The notes under the pieces: generated by a model
Databases searched by the model: none
Seen by the model: only the letters and a program-made list of their open reading frames with translations
What the model was told of the DNA's origin: nothing
Shown here: in pieces, positions 8,441 to 19,727 of the stretch
How the letters are laid out: every line of letters starts with the position of its first letter
Numbering within the stretch: the stretch's first letter is position 1
DNA from: Myxococcaceae bacterium
GTDB taxonomy: Bacteria > Myxococcota > Myxococcia > Myxococcales > Myxococcaceae
Assembly: GCA_016926755.1 (NCBI GenBank)
Contig: JAFGNZ010000159.1
Location: 1 to 35,474 of the forward strand
Length of the DNA: 35,474 nt
Direction: 5' to 3'
Translations under genes and position numbers: made by a program

Positions 8441-10786
8441 CTACCTCACGGCCCGCCAGGTGAACCAGGCGTCATAGGCGAGGTTGGCCAGGGGGATGCC
8501 GCTGCGCCTCACCACCCCGTCGCGCCAGGGAGTGTCCCTGAAGGCGTGCCAGAGCACGCGCAGCACGCCCCGCGGCGAGCGCTGGGACGTCAGCTTCCGA
8601 AGATCCACCTTCAGCCCGAAGGTGGTGATCTCATGCACCCCGAAGCTCTCCACGTGGGAGTACTGGAGGAAGGAGTCCGCCTCCTCTCGCGTCGGGTAGC
8701 GGATGTAGCGGAGGAGCTCCTGGAGCACGCCGGGCCGCAGCTCCTCCGCGGAGAAGGGCAGCAGTCGGTAGAGCCGGGCGAAGTCTCGCGCGTAGTCAAA
8801 GATGCCCTGCTGGGCCTGGCGGAAGAAGCGCGCGCTGTTCTCCTTCTCCTTGCCGTGGTGGACGAGCTCGGGCAGGGGGATGGAGGGCGCCCAGGGGTTG
8901 GCGCCGTAGCGCACGGTGGTGCCGTGGTTCGCCGTGGTCACCATCTCGAAGATGGCGGTGTTGCGGACGAAGTCGGCCTCCTCGCGATCCTCTCTGCGCA
9001 GGTCCGCGAGGTAGCCATACTTGAAGGAGCGCGCCAGCGGCCGCTCCCAGCCCGGCGTAAAGGCCAGGTAGAAGCCGTGCAGCTCCGGGAAGTCACGCCT
9101 GCCCTCGAAGGCGCGCGCCAGGTTGTCCTGCATGCTCCCCTTCCAGCCGATGTCCACCAACCCCACCCGCTGGGCGCCCATGAGGCCGCGGTAGCGCAGG
9201 TAGCGCTCGAGCTCCGCGCGGGCCCGATCCCGCTCCTGGGTGAAGGCGCTCCGCACCTCGCGGCTCTCCAGGAAGCGCCGGAAGGCCTCGTCCGACTCCG
9301 GCGGGGCGAGGGGACGGTTCGGATCGGTGAGGCCACACTCGGCCGCCAGCGGCAGGAACACCTCCGCGGGCAGGGAGAGGTTGTCCAGCAGGCTGCGCAG
9401 GGACTGGCGGCTGTACTGGCGCCAGAAGCGCTGGAGCTCCTCCCAGCTCAGCTCGGGCATCGAGGCCAGGAGGGTGGAGGCGCGACTGACGAAGAGGTAG
9501 TGCGCCTTGGGGAGCCGGCGGAACACGCCCGAGCGCCGCAGGCTGCTGAAGATCTTCAGCAGCGTCAGCCCCTCTCGCGCCAGGAAGTAGACGTGCTCGA
9601 TGCCCAGCTTCTCGGTGCGCTCGATCAGATCGATGACGAAGGCCACCAGGCCAGGGGCCACGAGCCGCCCCACCTGATAGCTGCCGTCGCCATCCTCTCG
9701 CACGTGGACGGACTCGTTGCGCAACACCTCCTGGACGTAGTGGGCCGCCCAGAACGGGTTGCGCTCCGCGGCCTGCTGCGCGGCCTCCAACCTCCGTCGC
9801 CGCTGGCGCTCCGCCGAGTCCTCCACCCGCAGGGTGGAGATTCCCAGCCGCGCGGGCTGCAGGTGATCGCTGTTCTCGTCATCACCGATGAACAGGAGCT
9901 GCTCGGGCCGAAGGCCCTCCAGCGCCAGGACGCGCGGGAACAGCCGCCCGGAGGCCTTGCGCAGCCCGTGATCGGTGGAGACATAGCCGGCGTCGAAGTA
10001 CCCCTCCAGGCCACAGTGGCGCAGCAGCTCGCGCAGCACGGGGGCGGACAGGTACATGTCGCTGACGAAGATGAGCCGCTTGCCCAGCGCCTTCAAGCCC
10101 TCGAGGACATCGGTGATGCCCGGCGCGGGCCGCAGGGCGAGCCTCTCCAGCTCCAGCTCCAGCTCCCGGACCTCGGCGATCAGCGGCGCGCAGTAGGGCT
10201 CCCGAGGCACCCAGCTCCTCACCCACCGCGCCAGCAGCTCCTCGAAGTCCACCTCGTCGTCCTCGCCGCGGGCCATCCGCTCCGAGGCGATCTCCACCTC
10301 CAGCTCGGAGCGCCGCTGGCGCACCGCCGCCGGCGTGGGCATCCGCAGGGGGTGCAGACACTCCTTCAGCCGGCAGTGCAGCCCGCGCGCGACGGCCGTC
10401 TTCAGCCACTCGCCCTCGACGCTGCGGACGACCAGGGTGTTGAAGACATCGAAGCCCACCACGTCATGCGCGGCGGCCCGGGCGAGCACTCGCTCGCGCA
10501 GCGTGGCAAAGGGCACGGCCTCCGCACCCGGCGCGGGCGCGGGCAGGCGACCTCCTCCGACGAGGCCCTCCCACGTGCGTGACACGTGGCCCAGCGCCTC
10601 CTCGACTCCGAGCGGCAGGTGCCGGGCCGCCAGGATCGCCAGCTGCTCCTGGAGCTGGGGCCGTGGGAGCTGGGTGGCCACGGGGCGCCTCTTGCGCTCC
10701 AGATAGAGGTCTCGCGCGAACTCGACGACCCAGCGCTCGGGCCGAGGCAGGAACACGTCAGGTGCGCGCTCACGCCGAGCGGTCAT
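8441..10786 (-). CDS. Large HAD-superfamily protein of polysaccharide loci, with a conserved C-terminal half of unknown role
   Basis: This is a 781-residue protein. Residues 105-320 carry all four HAD motifs: GFDVFNT with nucleophile Asp113, motif II Ser242 in FVSDMYLS, Lys277 in GLRKASGR, and GDDENSD at 301-307. Motif I lacks the usual second Asp (Phe115), as in haloacid dehalogenase-type enzymes, so it need not be a phosphatase. The C-terminal half (about 370-780) includes HVYFLAREG and VGLVDIGWKGSMQDN, the latter typical of HAD-fusion proteins in capsule and O-antigen clusters. Its function is not known to me. The ATG start (10784-10786) overlaps the previous gene by 17 bases and has GGAAG upstream, so it is third in a glycosyltransferase operon. 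A role in sugar-chain modification is inferred from context. Confidence 0.8.
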   Translation of the reverse strand: MTARRERAPDVFLPRPERWVVEFARDLYLERKRRPVATQLPRPQLQEQLAILAARHLPLGVEEALGHVSRTWEGLVGGGRLPAPAPGAEAVPFATLRERVLARAAAHDVVGFDVFNTLVVRSVEGEWLKTAVARGLHCRLKECLHPLRMPTPAAVRQRRSELEVEIASERMARGEDDEVDFEELLARWVRSWVPREPYCAPLIAEVRELELELERLALRPAPGITDVLEGLKALGKRLIFVSDMYLSAPVLRELLRHCGLEGYFDAGYVSTDHGLRKASGRLFPRVLALEGLRPEQLLFIGDDENSDHLQPARLGISTLRVEDSAERQRRRRLEAAQQAAERNPFWAAHYVQEVLRNESVHVREDGDGSYQVGRLVAPGLVAFVIDLIERTEKLGIEHVYFLAREGLTLLKIFSSLRRSGVFRRLPKAHYLFVSRASTLLASMPELSWEELQRFWRQYSRQSLRSLLDNLSLPAEVFLPLAAECGLTDPNRPLAPPESDEAFRRFLESREVRSAFTQERDRARAELERYLRYRGLMGAQRVGLVDIGWKGSMQDNLARAFEGRRDFPELHGFYLAFTPGWERPLARSFKYGYLADLRREDREEADFVRNTAIFEMVTTANHGTTVRYGANPWAPSIPLPELVHHGKEKENSARFFRQAQQGIFDYARDFARLYRLLPFSAEELRPGVLQELLRYIRYPTREEADSFLQYSHVESFGVHEITTFGLKVDLRKLTSQRSPRGVLRVLWHAFRDTPWRDGVVRRSGIPLANLAYDAWFTWRAVR

Positions 10787-11723
10787 GGGCTGCTTCCGGT
10801 GCGGGGCTGACGACCTTGGGAGGGGCCAGGCGAGAGAGGTGCTCCCGCGGTGAGGCCAGGAGGCTGGCGTCGTGCAGCAGTCGCCGGAAGCACCCCGAGG
10901 CGTCGAAGGCCTCGCGCAGCTTCTGCCAGGCCCGGATGCGCACGGCCTTGTGCGCCTCGGGGGTCCGCACGAACTCGTCGACCGCGCGGATCAGCTCATC
11001 CCCCGGGCGCAGGAGGAACTCGTCCTCCGGCTCGATGTACCAGTCTGGCGCGAAGGGGCTGTCGGAGATGAGCAGCAGGCCCTGCGCCATCGCGAGCATG
11101 GGCAGCGCGTCGAACCGCCCCAGCACATCCCGCGACGAATAGAGCAGCACACCCGCCTCCGCCAGGCGCTCGAGCACCTGGGCCAGGGGCATGTCGCCCG
11201 GCAGCACCTCGATGGGGGCGTACGCCTGCATCCGCGCCAGGGCGCTCGGCGACGGCCGGGCCCAGTCAGGCACGAGGAACCCGCGCCGCTCGAGCCGAGG
11301 GCCCGCGGCGAAGCGGGCGGTGTCCACCGGCAGCGGCAGAGACTGGAGGAGCGGCAGCCGCGCCAGCGCGGGAGGAGGAGGCCACTCCAGGTAGGTGAGC
11401 CATCGAAAGCCCCCCGTGTCAGCGCCCGTGTTGAGCTGCAGCCGGCGGACCTCGTCCTCGATGAACAGCGGCGTGGGGATGATGCCCAACTTCATCGCCC
11501 CTGGCAGGCTCGCGGCGAACTCCGCGGACACGTCCTGCGGACGGAAGACGACGGTGGCGTCCGGCCCCCACTCGCGCGCCTCCTCGGCAGCGGCCTGCCA
11601 CGCGCCACCCCGCACGGCGAAGAAGCGCACCTGGGCCCAGTCCGCCGAGGCCGGGGCATGCGGCTCGAAGTCGGGCGCCCCGAGGAAGGCCACACGCCCA
11701 TGGGCAACGGTGGCGACTCTCAT
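10770..11723 (-). CDS. Glycosyltransferase-like protein (GT-B fold, CgeB-like C-terminus)
   Basis: This 317-residue protein looks like a short GT-B glycosyltransferase. The C-terminal half has the pattern of glycosyl-transferase group 1 domains: VLPGDMPLAQVLERLAEAGV, YSSRDVLGRFDALPMLAMAQ, then SPFAPDWYIEPEDEF followed by a helix where a chain of residues is counted per position. The N-terminal half is divergent, with no clear EX7E motif, so activity is not assured. Its ATG overlaps the upstream glycosyltransferase stop by four bases (ATGA) and its end overlaps the HAD gene. The three are probably translated together and work on one surface glycan. Confidence 0.7.
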   Translation of the reverse strand: MRVATVAHGRVAFLGAPDFEPHAPASADWAQVRFFAVRGGAWQAAAEEAREWGPDATVVFRPQDVSAEFAASLPGAMKLGIIPTPLFIEDEVRRLQLNTGADTGGFRWLTYLEWPPPPALARLPLLQSLPLPVDTARFAAGPRLERRGFLVPDWARPSPSALARMQAYAPIEVLPGDMPLAQVLERLAEAGVLLYSSRDVLGRFDALPMLAMAQGLLLISDSPFAPDWYIEPEDEFLLRPGDELIRAVDEFVRTPEAHKAVRIRAWQKLREAFDASGCFRRLLHDASLLASPREHLSRLAPPKVVSPAPEAAHDRSA

Positions 11724-13000
11724 GACATCACCCGGAACAGGCCCGCGCGCACCCGTTGCATGAAGTGGGAGGGCAGCAGGCGCTTGACCGCGCGGAATGG
11801 CCGCGACTCCTTGAGCTTGCGATAGCGCTCGAGCAGCGCGAGCTCCCCCGGGCCGTTGTAGGGCCGCAGGCTCGCCAGGGTCTGCTCGAAGCGCCCCAGG
11901 TCGTCCAGCCAGTGCCCGCGCAGGGTGGCGGCGGCCGCGAGCGCCGGGCGCAGGTGCGCGTTGCTCCAGCCCTCCGCCTGGAGGTGCTCCAGGTAGCTGA
12001 TCACCCTGTGCGTGCTGGCATCCCAGGTGGTGAAGGCCCGGGCCGTCTCCAGCGCATGGGCGCGCAGGTGGGCCAGGTACGCGGGCTCCTCGCTCAGCAA
12101 CCGCAGATACGCGATGAGCTGCCGGCGGTTGTAGGGCTCCACCAGCAGCGCGTTGTGCCCGTGCACCATGTACTCGTCCGCGCCGGTGACGGTGTACGTG
12201 ATGGCGGTGCCGCCCTGGGAGAACATCTCCAGCGGGGGCCCGAACATGCCCTCCACCTTGGAGAGCTTGATCAGCACGTCATACTGCTGGAAGACCTGAT
12301 GGACCTGGGTGATGGGGATGCGCTCGTGGACCGCCACGGGCTGCTCGCCGATCGCCGGCCTGGCCCCGCCCGAGGTGGAGGTGAGCCAGCCGGTCTCGAA
12401 CCTCACGCCCTCGGCGTGGGCCGCCTGCAGGATCTCGAACGTCTCCGGCACCCCCTTGAAGCCGACGCCCCAGGGGCCCTCGACGAGCACGCGCAGGGGA
12501 CCCGAGCGCTGGGGCGGCGCCTCCACGCAGGGGAAGTGCTCGCGGCTCAGCCCGTTCTGGACGTAGAGGATGCGCCCCTCGGGCTGGAGCCTCTGGATGA
12601 ACTCCACCAGCCACTTCGCCTCGGTGATGAAGAGCAGCGGCAGCGTGTACGTCTGCCGGTTGAGCAGCTTGAAGTGCCGCTCCGCGTGGAAGCGCGACTC
12701 CAGGCTCTGGTTCAGGTAGCCGTACACCCGGCTGTTCACGCGCCACAGATCGAAGTACGTGATCCACCAGGTGGCGAAGACGAAGTCGAAGTGCTCCCCG
12801 TCCTTCTCCACCTCGGCCACGGTGCGGATCGGCAGATCCTTCAGCCGCGGGTGCCACAGCGGGTGCACCCGCTTCGCGGGCACGGGGGGGATGAGCACCA
12901 CCTCATGCCCGAGATCCTTCAGACGCCCGGCATACTCGAGGATGACGTTGGAGCCGCCCGAGATGTTGACGATATCTCCGACAAGGAAGCCAATCTTCAT
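11720..13000 (-). CDS. GT4-family glycosyltransferase
   Basis: The protein has about 426 residues. It opens with MKIGFLVGDIVNISGGSN, the standard Rossmann start of GT-B enzymes with the glycine-rich acceptor loop. The nucleotide-sugar half contains a KLSKVEGMFGPPLEMFSQGG stretch, which includes the EX7E catalytic/donor motif, and TGADEYMVHGHNALLVEP, typical of GT4. The start at 12998-13000 was chosen because the family begins MKI(G/A). In-frame starts 30 and 57 bases upstream add only a Pro/Arg-rich tail. The ribosome site is weak for all three. It is first of the three-gene glycan operon, only 87 bases after tolC in the same direction, so read-through from the efflux operon is possible. Confidence 0.83.
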   Translation of the reverse strand: MKIGFLVGDIVNISGGSNVILEYAGRLKDLGHEVVLIPPVPAKRVHPLWHPRLKDLPIRTVAEVEKDGEHFDFVFATWWITYFDLWRVNSRVYGYLNQSLESRFHAERHFKLLNRQTYTLPLLFITEAKWLVEFIQRLQPEGRILYVQNGLSREHFPCVEAPPQRSGPLRVLVEGPWGVGFKGVPETFEILQAAHAEGVRFETGWLTSTSGGARPAIGEQPVAVHERIPITQVHQVFQQYDVLIKLSKVEGMFGPPLEMFSQGGTAITYTVTGADEYMVHGHNALLVEPYNRRQLIAYLRLLSEEPAYLAHLRAHALETARAFTTWDASTHRVISYLEHLQAEGWSNAHLRPALAAAATLRGHWLDDLGRFEQTLASLRPYNGPGELALLERYRKLKESRPFRAVKRLLPSHFMQRVRAGLFRVMS

Positions 13001-13087
13001 GCCTGGGTCGCTCGGGAAGGGGCGCGTCATGTAGCCCGAGGGGCGCGGCCCGGTCAACGGCCGCTCCCCTCTCAGGCGCGCGCCGAC

Positions 13088-14476
13088 CTACGGGGCCTCC
13101 GCCTCACCGGCGGGCGGCGGGGCGAACTTCCCGGCGGCCTTGAGCACTCGCAGGGCCGCCAGGGAGGCGTTGAGCGTCTCCCCCACGAAGCCGTTCTCCG
13201 CGGCCGCGAGCGCCGTGTTGGCGTCCGTCACCTCCAGGTAGGTGGCCGTGCCTGCCTTGAAGCTCACGTCCACCAGCCGCTGGCCCTCGCGCGCCAGCCG
13301 GAGCTGCTCCTCAGCCTTGATGCGGTTGGCCCGGGCGCTGGCCAGATCCAGCAGCCCCCGGCGCACCTCGTCCCGAGCGCGGTTCTGCGCGGCGAGCGCG
13401 TTGGCCTTCGCCTCGGCTACCTTGGCGCTGCTCTCCCGCAGGTTCGCCTCCCGCAGGCCGCCGTCCCACAGCGTCCACTGCAGCCCCACGGTGACGAGCC
13501 AGCTGGTGTTGGAGCCGGTGAAGCCCGCCACGTTCGCCCACCGGTAGGCGGCGGACAGGGCCACGGCCGGCGCGTAGCTCCACTTCACCTGTCTGCGCCC
13601 GGCCTCGGCCAGCTCCACGCTCCGCTGGGCCGCCGCCACGTCCGGCCGCTCCAGCGCCGCGGCCTCCAGCTCCTCGATGCCCGCGGGCAGCACGGGCTCC
13701 TCCGGCACCACCACGTCGAAGTCCGCCGGCTCGTTCATCAGCGTGGCCAGCGCCATGAGCGTGCTCTGGTGCGAGTTGCGCGCGCGCAGCAGATCCTGCT
13801 CGGTGCGAGCCCTGTCGATCTGCGCGCGCAGCAGCGCCACCTTGGGCTGGGCGCCCGCGTCGAAGCCCACCTGGGCATCCTTCTCGCGGGCGGCGGACAC
13901 CTCCAGCAGGCGCTCCTGCACGTTGACCGCCTGCTTGAGCCCCGCGGCCCCGAAGTAGAGCTGCGCGGCGGCGAAGAGGATCTCCCGGCGCGCCGCCTCC
14001 ACGTTGAGGGCCACCATGTCCTCGGCGATCCCGGCGCTCTTGATGGCCACGCACAGCGCGGGGGCGATCAGCACCTGGTTGAGCTGCACCTGGGCGCCCA
14101 GCTGGTTGTAGCGCTGGATGGGCGCCTCGATGAAGCCGGTGGGCACCAGGGTGAGGTTGGTAGGCGCGCCCGGAAGATCCGGGGTGGGTTCGCTCGTTGG
14201 CCCGCCCACGTCCCGGATGGCGTAGGCCTGGGGCAGCCGGATGGACGCCTCATCGCTGTTGCGCGTGTAGGAGGCGCCGGCGGTGATCTGGGGCAGGTAG
14301 CCGCTCCACGCCTTGGCGGACAGCTCCTGGGCCTGGGCCAGCCGCGCGCGGGCCGCCTGCAGCTCCAGGCTCTGGGACTCCATGCGGGTGAGCACTTCCT
14401 GGAAGGTCAGCGTCCGCGAGGCGGCGGCGGGCTCCGCGGCCAGGGCGACGAGGGCGACGAGGGTAAGGGGGGTCAT
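13088..14476 (-). CDS. TolC-family outer-membrane efflux channel
   Basis: This 462-residue protein starts with a short signal peptide (cleavage probably after about residue 19). It has the duplicated TolC layout: TLTFQEVLTRMESQSLELQAAR-type helices, a beta segment (SAKAWSGYLPQITAGASY), and a second repeat with YAPAVALSAAYRW and LQWTLWDGGLREANLR near residues 300-350. Long Ala/Glu/Arg helices between these form the periplasmic tunnel in the family. The start has GGAGGGAG five bases upstream. It is last of the regulator, adaptor, pump, channel operon and would form the outer-membrane exit duct. Confidence 0.9.
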   Translation of the reverse strand: MTPLTLVALVALAAEPAAASRTLTFQEVLTRMESQSLELQAARARLAQAQELSAKAWSGYLPQITAGASYTRNSDEASIRLPQAYAIRDVGGPTSEPTPDLPGAPTNLTLVPTGFIEAPIQRYNQLGAQVQLNQVLIAPALCVAIKSAGIAEDMVALNVEAARREILFAAAQLYFGAAGLKQAVNVQERLLEVSAAREKDAQVGFDAGAQPKVALLRAQIDRARTEQDLLRARNSHQSTLMALATLMNEPADFDVVVPEEPVLPAGIEELEAAALERPDVAAAQRSVELAEAGRRQVKWSYAPAVALSAAYRWANVAGFTGSNTSWLVTVGLQWTLWDGGLREANLRESSAKVAEAKANALAAQNRARDEVRRGLLDLASARANRIKAEEQLRLAREGQRLVDVSFKAGTATYLEVTDANTALAAAENGFVGETLNASLAALRVLKAAGKFAPPPAGEAEAP

Positions 14477-14563
14477 GACTCCCTCCGGGACACAGCGAGG
14501 CTCACGGCAAGGTGTTGCGGTTGGAGGCTCATAAGTGGCGGTTTGTCGTGTGAGAGGAGACTG

Positions 14564-14595
14564 CGGGAGGGAGCGGGTACACCGCTCCCCTCCGG
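14564..14595 (-). promoter_or_regulatory. Strong intercistronic stem-loop between the RND pump and tolC
   Basis: GGGAGCGG (14569-14576) and CCGCTCCC (14582-14589) form a perfect 8-bp stem with a GTACA loop. Pairing extends outward by several more bases with one bulge. It lies in the 167-base gap after the pump stop and before the tolC start. No U-tract follows, so it is more likely an mRNA stability or partial-termination element than a full terminator. Confidence 0.45.
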
Positions 14596-14619
14596 GTCGG
14601 AGACCGCGGGTGGCTCGGG

Positions 14620-14637
14620 GCGCGGAGCACTCCGCGC
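14620..14637 (-). promoter_or_regulatory. Second hairpin just after the RND pump stop codon
   Basis: GCGCGGAG and CTCCGCGC form an 8-base inverted repeat around a 2-base centre, seven bases after the pump stop on the minus strand. Together with the hairpin at 14564-14595 it could separate expression of the pump from that of tolC. The role is inferred from position. Confidence 0.35.
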
Positions 14638-14643
14638 CTCGAC

Positions 14644-17745
<3,102 letters not shown>

Positions 17746-17772
17746 GGCGGTATGTCCGTTCGGTCCGCGGAG

Positions 17773-18891
17773 TTACTGCACCACGCTCACGGCGAGCCCC
17801 TCACGCAAGGAGGCGGCGCTCTCCACCACCACCTTGTCCTGGGGCTGCAGGCCGCTGCTCACCTGGGCGAAGCGAGGGGTGACGGGCAGCGCCTGCACGT
17901 CCCGGCGCACCAGCCGCCCGTCCTCGACCACCCACACATAGCTGCCCTTGTCATCCTTGAGCAGGGCCTGGGACGGCACGAAGAGGCCGGCCAGCGCCTC
18001 GCTGCGCGAGAAGTCCAGGTCCGCCAGCGAGCCCGGGCGCAGCACCGTGTCCGGCTTGCCCGTCACATCCGCCAGCACCTCCACGGTGCGGCTTTGCGGG
18101 TCCACCACCGCGCCCACCGTGCGGACGGTGGCCTCGAAGGGGGCGTTGCCGGGGATGACCCGGCCGCTGATCTTCATGCCCTCCTTGAGCGCCCCGGCCA
18201 TGGACTCGGGCACCGGCAGGCGCACCTCCAGTTGGTCCACGTTGGTGACCATGAAGATGGGGGTGGGCGGCATCATCGCCACCGTGTCACCGATGTTCTT
18301 CAGCCGCGCCGTGATCACCCCGTCGAAGGGGGCGCGCAGCGTGTGGTCGCGCAGCATCTCCTGGGCGGAGCGCACCGCCGCCTCGGCCTGGGCGAACCCC
18401 GCGGCGGCCTGGCGCTGGCCCGCCTGCGCCCTGTCCAGCAGCGCCTGCGGAGCGCTGCCGCCCTCGAACAGCTTCTTCGTGCGCTCCAGCTCCGTGGTGG
18501 CGCTGTCCAGCGCGGCGCGGGCCATCTCGCGGGCGGCCTGGGCCTGCTCCACGCCGATGACGATGTTGGAGGTGTCCAGCACCATCAGCGGCGCGCCCTT
18601 CTTCACCCGATCACCCACGTTCGCCAGGTGCTGGGCGATGGTGCCGGTGGCCGGCGCGCTCAGCGTGGCCTCCAGCCGGGCGCGCAGCTGCCCCGTCACC
18701 CGGGTGACGTCCCCCTGCAGCTTGTCCAGGGGCGGCGTCGCGCGGACGCCGAGCGTGGGCTGCCCGCCCGTGGCGCTCGCGCCAGCGGGCAGCTGGGCCT
18801 TGTTGGCCTGGGCTTCGGAGCACCCCATGCCGACCGTGGAGGCCAGGGCGCCAAGGATCAAGAGACGAGTCAGGGAACGAGTGGTCATCAT
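17773..18891 (-). CDS. RND periplasmic adaptor (membrane fusion) lipoprotein
   Basis: This 372-residue HlyD/AcrA-type adaptor has an N-terminal hydrophobic segment ending in GMGC, so Cys24 is a likely lipid anchor although the lipobox is imperfect. Then come the half-lipoyl motif around APATGTIAQHLANVGDRVKK and a helical hairpin (about 110-170). The second lipoyl half follows (RAPFDGVITARLKNIGDTV), and beta-barrel and membrane-proximal parts end near residue 372. It links the inner-membrane pump to the TolC channel. Two adjacent ATG codons exist at 18886-18891; GAGG lies about ten bases before the first. It follows the regulator gene by 24 bases. Confidence 0.92.
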   Translation of the reverse strand: MMTTRSLTRLLILGALASTVGMGCSEAQANKAQLPAGASATGGQPTLGVRATPPLDKLQGDVTRVTGQLRARLEATLSAPATGTIAQHLANVGDRVKKGAPLMVLDTSNIVIGVEQAQAAREMARAALDSATTELERTKKLFEGGSAPQALLDRAQAGQRQAAAGFAQAEAAVRSAQEMLRDHTLRAPFDGVITARLKNIGDTVAMMPPTPIFMVTNVDQLEVRLPVPESMAGALKEGMKISGRVIPGNAPFEATVRTVGAVVDPQSRTVEVLADVTGKPDTVLRPGSLADLDFSRSEALAGLFVPSQALLKDDKGSYVWVVEDGRLVRRDVQALPVTPRFAQVSSGLQPQDKVVVESAASLREGLAVSVVQ

Positions 18892-18915
18892 AGGGATTGG
18901 TCCTCGAAGGGAAGA

Positions 18916-19443
18916 TCAGGAAGTGGTGCGGGACGGCGTGGCCTCGGAGGCAGGCGCAGGCTCCTGGCTCCGGTTGCGCCAGCTCCCGAGCGCGGACTCG
19001 AGGACGCCGTGCATGAACTGGAAGAACTCGATGGCCTGGCTCATCCGCTGGCAGCGGACATGCTCCTCGGGGCGAAGCCGGGCCAGACTGCCGCGGAAGA
19101 TCTTCTGGGCGGCCGTGACGGCCCCCATGGCCGACTGGAACTGGTGCTCCCAGGCCGCGTCGCTGAAGGTGTAGTAGTGGCGGCGATCCCCCGGGTAGCT
19201 GATCTCCTCGATCAACCGCCGGGTGTGGAACAGCCGGACGTTGGTGGAGACCGAGGCGGGGCTCACCTTGAGCAGCTCCGCGATCCGCCCGAGCGACAGG
19301 GGCTTCTCGGCCAGGATCAGCAGCCCGAGCAGGCGACCACCGATACGGGGGATGCCCTCATCCTCGAAGTGCCGCCCTATCGCCTCGATGAACTGATGGT
19401 CATCGGGCGTTAGAGAGAGACCGTCCTTTTCGCCGTCCTCCAC
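18916..19443 (-). CDS. MarR/GbsR-type winged-helix regulator of the efflux operon
   Basis: The 175-residue protein has a winged-helix domain at about residues 45-100 (RIGGRLLGLLILAEKPLS, then RIAELLKVSPASVSTNVR and a wing with YPGDRRHYY), as in GbsR-like MarR proteins. A C-terminal helical part would form the dimer. The start is placed at GTG 19441-19443 because an exact AGGAGG lies six bases upstream. A longer reading from TTG at 19507-19509 would start on the -35 element of the apparent promoter and is rejected. As first gene of the efflux operon, next to two palindromes, it probably represses its own operon and is released by a pump substrate. The ligand is unknown. Confidence 0.88.
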   Translation of the reverse strand: MEDGEKDGLSLTPDDHQFIEAIGRHFEDEGIPRIGGRLLGLLILAEKPLSLGRIAELLKVSPASVSTNVRLFHTRRLIEEISYPGDRRHYYTFSDAAWEHQFQSAMGAVTAAQKIFRGSLARLRPEEHVRCQRMSQAIEFFQFMHGVLESALGSWRNRSQEPAPASEATPSRTTS

Positions 19444-19477
19444 GCGCTGCCTCCTAACAAAGGACCTTGAACGCGGC

Positions 19478-19503
19478 GAACGAATAGTTTCTTCGGTTCG
19501 TTC
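19478..19503. promoter_or_regulatory. Inverted repeat GAACGAA-N12-TTCGTTC over the -10 and spacer, candidate operator
   Basis: The arms at 19478-19484 and 19497-19503 are perfect 7-base complements around 12 bases. They cover the -10 region and most of the promoter spacer. A bound regulator here would block RNA polymerase. Which protein binds is inferred, with the adjacent MarR/GbsR-type protein the likely candidate. Confidence 0.5.
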
Positions 19504-19510
19504 AGTCAAG
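19482..19510 (-). promoter_or_regulatory. Promoter of the efflux operon
   Basis: On the minus strand TTGACT (19505-19510) and TATTCG (19482-19487) are exactly 17 bases apart, close to sigma70 -35 and -10 consensus. Transcription would begin near 19475, giving a leader of about 30 bases that contains the AGGAGG site of the regulator GTG. Two inverted repeats overlap these elements. Confidence 0.6.
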
Positions 19511-19516
19511 ACTGAA
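19501..19516. promoter_or_regulatory. Perfect palindrome TTCAGTC-AA-GACTGAA over the -35, candidate MarR operator
   Basis: Two 7-base arms around a 2-base centre give a 16-base site, the usual size and symmetry of MarR-family operators. It contains the -35 hexamer of the efflux promoter and its left arm touches the neighbouring inverted repeat. Autoregulation is inferred. Confidence 0.55.
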
Positions 19517-19727
19517 ACATCAAGAAATTTAAAGGCTTGGGGTGCCGGGAACCCGACACCCCCGGAATCCCGTCATGTGGGATGTCCGGGGGCCCGCCCA
19601 AGGGTCCGAAATGACAGCCCTCAGGCCCCCCGGCGGCGCTTAAACCTTTTTCCGGAGATGTCCGTTCGAGGGGGACCGGCCGCGCCCACCTCGCGCGCCA
19701 CGGCCCTTTCACCCCCGGAGAACGTCC

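Noticed and set aside
19443-19509. Longer N-terminus of the MarR/GbsR-type regulator from a TTG at 19507-19509
   Set aside because: That TTG is part of the apparent -35 element, and a perfect AGGAGG six bases before the GTG at 19443 gives a better start.
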